Part shown: positions 57,669 to 64,000 of the stretch, one piece after another | Layout of the letters: each line of letters starts with the position of its first letter | Numbering within the stretch: position 1 is the first letter of the stretch | Program-made: the position numbers and the translations under genes | Notes under the pieces: model-generated | The model's input: the letters and a program-made list of their open reading frames with translations, nothing else | Told to the model about the DNA's origin: nothing | Databases searched by the model: none | Source of the DNA: Leptodontidium sp. MPI-SDFR-AT-0119 | Lineage: Eukaryota > Ascomycota > Leotiomycetes > Helotiales > Leptodontidiaceae | Reading direction: 5' to 3' | DNA length: 64,000 bases | NCBI GenBank assembly: GCA_020726505.1 | Contig: JAHLEZ010000001.1 | Span: 682,001-746,000 of the forward strand

Positions 57669-58415
57669 AAAGCTAAGAGTAACGTATAAGGCGGTTGAAC
57701 AGCAACTCAGCTACACATTTATAGCTTGAAACGTCTCTCGGCAGTTCTCATATCCATTTCACTAGGGCAAGAAGCTCTTCCACTATCACATGCGTATATG
57801 ACTATCGACTCACATGTTACAGCGCCAGGGGGTTTCGGGGGGTTTTAGTTAATTTTAGCTAAGACTACTTTCAGTAGGGTTTCGGAGGCAATTCGTATAG
57901 GAAAATCTTCTCTTAAACTCTTTAAGTTTTTAAATTTCTTTATTTCTTTTGTATTATGAAGTCCTCGAGTAGTTATTACTTATACACAAGGTAAGTCCGA
58001 GTCGAAGACATTTGGATTTGACACGAGATTAATCTGAGTCGAGTCAAGACTTGACTCGATGCTCAATCCTGATCGGGAAGGAGGGGCGGAAAGTTAAAAC
58101 CGAAGTAGCTCTGCCCAATACGATGAGATAACGATATTTAGCTTTATGTAGAACATACAAAACAGCATTACTCCGCCTCCCCTTTCGTTCCTTCGGAATT
58201 CGGTTCTTCTTCTTAATGCCGATATATCCATTATTTACTTCGGTAAGTCAATAGCAAAAGAGCATAAATGCCCCCCATTGCCCCCAATTTCAATAACTCG
58301 TCATCTCATCATCCTCTAGCACTTACTCTTCTTGCCTGCACATTTCAACTATATACCAAACTCGACCTAACACCCATCTATCACCCAATTCCCCCAACTC
58401 AACCCTAGCTCCAAA
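57669..58415. other. Intergenic region, promoter of the SDR gene
   Basis: AT-rich, RIP-like sequence at about 57840-57990 suggests a small transposon relic, not identified. The last 100 bp (58290-58415) is CA/CT-rich and forms a typical fungal leader. Confidence 0.45.
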
Positions 58416-59579
58416 ATGACTCTCCCCTTCCCCTACGAAACCGTCCTCGTCCTCGGAGCAACCTCCGGAATCGGGCTCGCCCTCGCCGAGAAACTGGTCT
58501 CGAACGGCTCACACGTGATAGCCGTCGGACGACGACAAGAGAACTTGCATAAACTACAGGAGAAACACGGGAAAGAGAAGGTGTCGATCTACCAATTTGA
58601 TGTCAATGAGTTAGAGAAGATTCCGGGATTTGTGTACAAGTATATAACCCAACTTCTTGTCTGGCACTGAAAATTCAAGTCTGAAATTGTATACTTGGAT
58701 ACCTGAACCTGCTCCTTTAACTTATTTTTATTTTATTTTTTGACTTACTTACTCGCTCACTCTTTACAGAATCACAACCACCCACCCCACTCTCTCCAGC
58801 ATAATCCTCAATTCGGGTATCCAGCGACGTCTCGATTTCACCTCCCCTTCAGCCATCGACCTGGTCTCTGTATCCACAGAACTAACAACCAACTACATCT
58901 CCCCCATCCACTTCGTCACCGCACTCCTGCCGCACTTGCAGCAGCTATCCAAGGAAAGTGGCAAACCTACCTCTTTGATATTCACGACATCTGCATTGGC
59001 ACTTGTTCCGATTGTGAGATGCCCAGGCTATTGTGCGAGTAAGGCGGCGGTGCATCATTTGATTTTGTGTCTGTAAGTTGGCTTGGAGTGCCTTTCTTTA
59101 CCTTTTCACTTGTTCTGCTGGTGTTCCTGTGTTCCTGTGTTCCTGTGTTCCTCTTAGCTCGCCTTGTTGGAATAGAGCGATATAGTACCACGTCCTGCAT
59201 GTCTCGATAGATTGGCTCTTCGTTCCCAGACATTCAAACACATTCTTCAAATAGAAATCGCAGCAAGAAACCCGACAGCTAACCCCCTCCACTCAGGCGC
59301 GAACAACTCAAAACCACAGACGGCGACGTCCGCGTGATCGAGCTCCTCCCACCAGCCGTGCAAACTGAGTTGCACCACAGCAAGAACCAACCAGACATAA
59401 AACACGGTGAGAGCTTCGGTATGCCGCTGGACGAGTTTACCGAGGAAGCTTGGAAAGGGTTGTGTGCTGGGGAGACTGATGTGCCGGTCGGGGTAGCGAA
59501 GATGAGTTATCAGGGGTGGGAGAGGGAGAGGCAGGGTATTTTTAAAGGGATGGTAGAGAAGAGTATGGGTACGCTTTAA
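58416..59579 (+). CDS. Short-chain dehydrogenase/reductase (DltE-like)
   Basis: Three exons (58416-58639, 58770-59072, 59297-59579) give 269 aa; the phases close. The nucleotide-binding motif VLVLGATSGIGLALAEKL and VIAVGRR lie at the N-terminus. SSIILNSGIQRRLDF has the structural Asn-Ser-Gly, FTTSALALVPIV the catalytic Ser, and GYCASKAAVHHLIL the YxxxK pair. The exon 3 part reads REQLKTTDGDVRVIELLPPA then VQTELHHS, the DltE-type arrangement. SDRs of this group reduce or oxidise small carbonyl compounds with NAD(P)H; the substrate is unknown. Intron 2 holds an 8-bp repeat. Confidence 0.88.
59121..59152 (+). repeat. 8-bp tandem repeat in an SDR intron
   Basis: GTGTTCCT repeated four times without change, within intron 59073-59296. 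Confidence 0.9.
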
Positions 59580-59609
59580 ATGGGGGGTTGGGGGTGCTGG
59601 AGGGCGTTA

Positions 59610-59880
59610 CGAACTAGGGTTCAAAAGTCCGTACGTTTAGGCTACTTTGCTTTGGTGAACACCACTATTTCGGTAGAAATTTTTGGAAACTCCCTTTTTT
59701 TAATTAACTCTCTACTCACAACTAATTTTTTAAATTCTTTAAAACTTCAAATTATTTAAGTGAATAACAATTCAAATGATTCCATTACTAAATAAATGTA
59801 TATTTCAAGATAAATTATGTGTAATTTGTGTTTGAGTTCATTTCAAAGCCTAAACGCACGGACTTTTGAAACCTAGTTCG
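59610..59880. mobile_element. MITE with long terminal inverted repeats, TSD TTA
   Basis: 271 bp. The ends CGAACTAGGGTTCAAAAGTC and the following CGTACGTTTAGGCT are mirrored by AGCCTAAACGCACGG then ACTTTTGAAACCTAGTTCG, about 34 nt with two mismatches. TTA flanks both sides (59607-59609 and 59881-59883). The core is AT-rich with no coding capacity. A 3-bp TTA duplication fits PIF/Harbinger-type MITEs; a TA-inserting family cannot be ruled out. Confidence 0.8.
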
Positions 59881-59883
59881 TTA

Positions 59884-61373
59884 GCTAGCTGTAGGAGTGA
59901 TAGGAGCTTTGGGATCAGTGTGGGGTGCTAGAAGGGAGAATGAACGTATCAAGGTCGACAAGGAAATCTTACGATTTCGGAACATCTGAAGAGTGTCAAG
60001 AGTACCGGCACACTGTACAAGGCCAAGATCACGCAGAAACAAGCAGACCAGTTTCTTATATCCAACTACGCTGGCAAATAATCTAACATCCAATAAAAAG
60101 TCAAATCGCCTAGGATCTTCTCCTCTGGGTCAATGAGATCATCGTCATCACCTACAGCAATGTTAGTTCAAAATCTTGAGAGGATGATGTTGCTAGGCTG
60201 AAGAAGGTTCGCTTCCGGATCACAGTCTGTGGTAGCGCCACGGATTTAAGTTCCCTTCAAATTTAAATTTTCAGGCTTGACAACCGCGAGGGAACGGTTC
60301 TAACTGGACATTGTTCTCAATAAGGTAAGGCTTCCGCAACCTTATTTATCAAGTAGGTAAGGATTGGATGGAGTGCGCACTTGACGTCACCGGAACTCTT
60401 TCTCCTTTGGGACTGGGCCACTTCGTGTATTACATTGTTTCGCTTCAATTTCTAGCTTTACGTCCGACCCCTCTACACCACTCTTCATTGCTTCCTTCTG
60501 CGAATACGATAGATAAGCATAGGTGACAGGATGATACATTAGGGCTCTGAGATGTGGGACGTGAGAACTCACATACACAATAAACCGGACAACGGACATC
60601 ACTCGGATAGCGAGCAAGCGAACATGCAATGAAAGTCACCCGCCTCCAGTTTCTTTTTTTTTTTATCCGGAAATTACCTGCCGTCTAACTAAATCGAGGT
60701 ATTTTTAAGAAGGGCTAGCTCTTGCCAATCCCCTGTCTCAGTAAGCCATGGTGTCTTGGGGAAAGCCCTCAAACAATTGCCTTCCATGAAGAAAGTGGAA
60801 GCGCTGTGTAGGTTAGATATAGAGCCGATCAACTTGTTAGTAAAATTGATATTGGATTCAGTGTGACCTGGGTCGTAGTAGCTATGGCCAGTATAAGAGA
60901 GCAAAGCTCTTTTGCTATGGATACCGTAACTCTAACGGACTAATTATCCGCGATGAGACCGTTCCCTTCTCATCCTGGCCACTGCCCCTTACTCGAGGCT
61001 ATACGTGCAAGCTGCGACTAACATTCGTAGAAGTTTCCGCACATATCTTCAAGCACTACTCTACGCTCTCCTTCTAGTTCTATAGCCGTTCGCGCTCTTT
61101 GTGGTTATTGACGTCGTTGTAACTGCTTAAGATTTTGACTCGTTACAAGAGGTTCCGTAAATTACTATCGATTTCTTAGAGGGGCTTTCAAAGTAGGAGG
61201 TTGTATTAACAATCCTGGCCATATGTTCCTTGACAGCTGTCATTGCGATATGTTGATCGTTAGAGAATAATACAGGATACTCACAAATCGAAGCAGTAAT
61301 ACGTCGATTTCTATCATCCCTTATATCTCGCAAATCACCCACCTACCGACATGAACTAAAATATCTACGATCA
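59884..61373. other. Intergenic region with no supported gene
   Basis: Short minus-strand frames (59884-60093, 60689-60904, 61127-61342) contain no family motif and no evident splice partners. They may be fragments of decayed genes like those on either side. Confidence 0.35.
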
Positions 61374-61945
61374 CTAACGTGGAAGCAGATTTGCTAGGTG
61401 TTCGTAGCTGAAGAGTACATAAGGAAAGGTCATATCCCAAGCATGTCCCAACAAATCGAACCCAATAGCACCTTCCCGGTTGCACAATCCAGAACACGAA
61501 TCTTGTTTACGGAGTTTTGCAAAGCTATACTCTCTATCTGTTGACCCCCGTTGCCCAATTCGCCAAATTGGCCAATTTTGGAAATCGGTACCCATATCAA
61601 AGCACCAGTTCCCTAACAGACATACGGAACAGAAGATATCATATCCAGACGAACCGTTGCAGTTTCCTGTCCTGTCAGATATTTCCATCAAAGGAGGAAG
61701 TTTAAGTACCTCTGGGGGATATTCACTCTCCAAGGCATACAACAACAGACTCGTGCCCTGTACAAGTATTAATCCGATAGTTGTAAATACCGGCATGGAA
61801 ACTAGAGCAAGGGAGGCTCTGGACTCCATTTCAAGGGATCATTTGGTGACAGAGATGGAATAGGCACTCGCAAGATCTCTCCACCGGAGGTTATGAGATA
61901 GACGCTGCCTTGCTTGCCATATTCGATGTTGGATGTCTTAGACAT
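61374..61945 (-). pseudogene. MFS transporter, N-terminal part, frameshifted
   Basis: The minus strand starts MSKTSNIEYGKQGSVYLITS, GGEILRVPIPSLSPNDPLKW, a pre-membrane segment typical of fungal MFS drug/anion transporters (P-x-NW-like). A one-base shift then moves to ALVSMPVFTTIGLILVQGTS then LLLYALESEY (first helix), and another to GALIWVPISKIG (the G-x-LW-P-x-S-K block of helix 2). The rest is missing or out of frame. Confidence 0.6.
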
Positions 61946-62867
61946 GATGCTGACGGTGAAGAGGCAGATCTATAGATTTGATGGTCTTAGTTCGCAAGAT
62001 ATAGAGAGCTGCTGAGACGTATAGCTCGTGACTGCTAATCTAGAACACACTTTCGAAAAATTATAATGAACTTTATGTCTTGAAACTTCTGTGTAACTTG
62101 ATATATGTAAGGTTCACCACTGCATCGGGACAGAGATACTAAACTTGAGACAAACGTCTCAACGTCCCCGTAGTTTGAGTGGAGGAGTGGATATAAGCTT
62201 TTTGTGTTACTAAAATGGGCTACAAGTGCCATCTCTCTACGCATTTTTGAGAGATATTGTATATCTGAAGCTCTGCATCGATTGCTTGAAGAGTTTGGTA
62301 AATCTCAGATCCTCCATCCCTGGCATTCAATCATCCAGCCCTAAAACTAAAGTCACATATCGAACCTGAACATATTTTTGTCATTTATTACTCTCATACC
62401 AAGAATCCTGTTTCTCAAACGCGGCTTCGCGTGAATTCCTGGAGCTTCGTGGCTACGTCGTTTGCGGCTGGTCTATTTGGACGAGACGACGAGAATCACA
62501 AGTGTTCCCTGTCTTACCGCCAAACTTGAAATTGATTCTGATGGACTTTCCGACCTCGCTGCTATCAAAAATCCGTTTAGAGTTCCATAGAGGCTTTACG
62601 ATATCTGTAGAAAAGCTTCGCTTAATGAATTGTGTAAATAACTTATGTCAGAGCTTTCCTTACGAATCTCTTTCTCTCCCTGTAAACAATCAATTTATCT
62701 AAATTGCGCCCAACCTTGTTCGTGCCCTTGTACTGTCACAGTAATCGCGAATCACACAGACTAACTGTTTAGATGGACTAGTAGTGTTTACCTTCTGATT
62801 AGATCGGATTTTTACCACGCTTCTCAAAATTCAAAAGGCGACACCGGCTTATAAGCCCTATACGTAT
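61946..62867. other. Intergenic region
   Basis: Nothing recognisable; no tRNA or repeat seen. Confidence 0.35.
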
Positions 62868-63560
62868 TCATTGTATCGCTTTCATCATCCGAGGAGTGGT
62901 ATCTTCATCAAGTAACCTTAAGTATCGTTCTGTTTTTGTTTAGTAGTGAACAGCAAAAGTTGGCTGTGGAAATCTTGCTGTGTGCAAGCGATCTTTGACT
63001 TAATAGTTCCAAAACCTTCTAAGCACTTTCAAGGCATTAAAATTCGGTAGAGATTCCTCGCTAATGCGGAGCCTTTCATTCACAATGGCTGCACATTTGT
63101 ATACCAGGTATACCATGAATGGTGGAAGAATCTTGAAATCAATCGTTTCGTTTCCCTCCAGGTACGGTTGTATCAATTCCAAATTGACTTCGAGGAAACT
63201 ATCCAAGGCACTCCGTGCTCCTGCTCGACAGCATGCTCGATCAACTTCGTTGGGATCTGTTTTGCAACCATTATCATACGCATAAACTAGCCCACAAGGA
63301 ACTGTTAGCACCACGACGAAAAAGAAAGGAGAAAGCTCACATTCTACATACGACAAGAGCGCTAGAGTAGAGTTTTAATCTCTCTGGTATCTCCTGCTGT
63401 AGAACAGCCTCAAAGGATTTGAGTGTTTGCACGATGACTGCCAACTCCTCAACATTAAACGATTGGTATCTCGTCGGCTCGTTTAGGGTGGTACGGTATA
63501 TCGGTCTCTATCCCATGGTGTGGCAGTACGGCTTTTAGCGCCGTTTTCAAAAGAGACCTC
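62868..63560 (-). pseudogene. Fungal-specific transcription factor, C-terminal remnant
   Basis: The minus strand shows VQTLKSFEAVLQQEIPERLK, a GTGAGC..AACAG intron near 63310-63345, then ACCRAGARSALDSFLEVNLE, PFMVYLVYKCAAIVNERLRI, SEESLPNFNALKVLRRF, a break, and ERYLRLLDEDTTPRMMKAIQ with a stop at 62868. This is the C-terminal half of fungal-specific regulators (A..S..L, P-F-x-VY-V..A, then LDEDTTPRMMKA). A TAA follows LRRFWNY, so the frame is broken or an intron is poorly placed. The zinc cluster would lie beyond 63560 and is not seen. Confidence 0.55.
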
Positions 63561-64000
63561 TCAGCTCCAGCCGCACAACTCACCACCACCCTTTGCTTTA
63601 AAAGACTAATTTACATAAGAGCTATTATTATTTCGAAGTAGAGTTATCATTTTATCTAATTCTTTTTGTTCTACTAGTTTATTTGCGCTCAATGCACTCA
63701 TTTCAGGTTTTCAAGCTAAAAGCCGTAAGCGAACTGCCACACTATGGGATACATTAACCATGTTTGCGGCCTCGCTTACCCCTTCGCCGTCCAATAACAT
63801 CCGTCGTAGGGTTCTTCGTCAGTAGGGGTGAAATTGAAATTGAAGTTTACGCAGCACAAATAGGAAATTTGTTTCTACGTTTTCGGCATACTATAAGTTT
63901 GAAATTTATTATATAACATGTTCTTCGTACCCTTTAAAGTTATTTTCAGATTTTTTTTATGTACTTGACGTGTAAAATACGTTCTTAAAGATGTAAACAT
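63561..64000. other. Terminal AT-rich region
   Basis: AT-rich with a RIP-like TA content. No feature is supported before the window ends. Confidence 0.35.

Overview
The window is nuclear DNA of a filamentous ascomycete (Pezizomycotina). The evidence is short GT-AG introns of about 48-120 bp in nearly every gene, plus a Zn2Cys6 regulator, a CFEM/Pth11-type receptor, a HET-NACHT-WD40 protein and retroelements carrying a repeat-induced point mutation (RIP) pattern (CpA to TpA on both strands). A leotiomycete is plausible, but the sequence alone does not prove it.

Layout. 0.4-9.5 kb: a secreted VOC/glyoxalase-fold protein (-), a 661-aa Zn2Cys6 transcription factor (+), a 548-aa GMC oxidoreductase (+) and a single-pass Ser/Thr-rich surface protein (+). 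For the first three, exon phases close exactly across all introns I place. 9.5-15.6 kb: long intergenic DNA with simple repeats and a pyrimidine-rich leader. 15.7-19.3 kb: a 1,210-aa Lst4/FNIP-like protein of the TORC1 pathway. 20.5-22.3 kb: a CFEM-domain GPCR-like protein (-). 23.05 kb: the 5' end of a Tc1-type transposon. 23.6-27.05 kb: an NLR-like HET-NACHT-WD40 gene with seven nearly identical WD repeats and a broken eighth.

28.3-52.8 kb is a nested transposon stack that can be unpicked from target-site duplications (TSDs). A Tc1-like element is split by a 302-bp solo LTR (TSD AAAGT). That LTR is split by a minus-strand Ty1/copia element of 21.7 kb including its insertions (256-bp LTRs, TSD TCTTT). 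The copia element is itself interrupted by a heavily mutated Ty3/gypsy chromovirus (302-bp LTRs, TSD ACGAC) and by a much younger plus-strand copia element (198-bp LTRs differing at one base, TSD AATAC). A RIP-degraded gene of unknown family and another solo LTR (TSD GTAGT) lie just upstream.

The most interesting observation is in the two copia elements. Each has, between the end of pol and its 3' LTR, a gene on the strand opposite to pol. In the young element this antisense gene has four phase-consistent spliceosomal introns and would encode a 213-aa Ala/Pro-rich protein with a C-x2-C-x22-C-x2-C-x6-C motif. In the old element the remains of an antisense reading frame show nearly the same cysteine spacing. 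This looks like a conserved accessory gene of fungal copia retrotransposons.

53-64 kb: a decayed aromatic-catabolism-like set (VOC dioxygenase, FAD monooxygenase and PRISE-type reductase pseudogenes), an intact serine esterase of the acyl-protein thioesterase family, an intact short-chain dehydrogenase, a 271-bp MITE (TSD TTA), and relics of an MFS transporter and of a fungal transcription factor.
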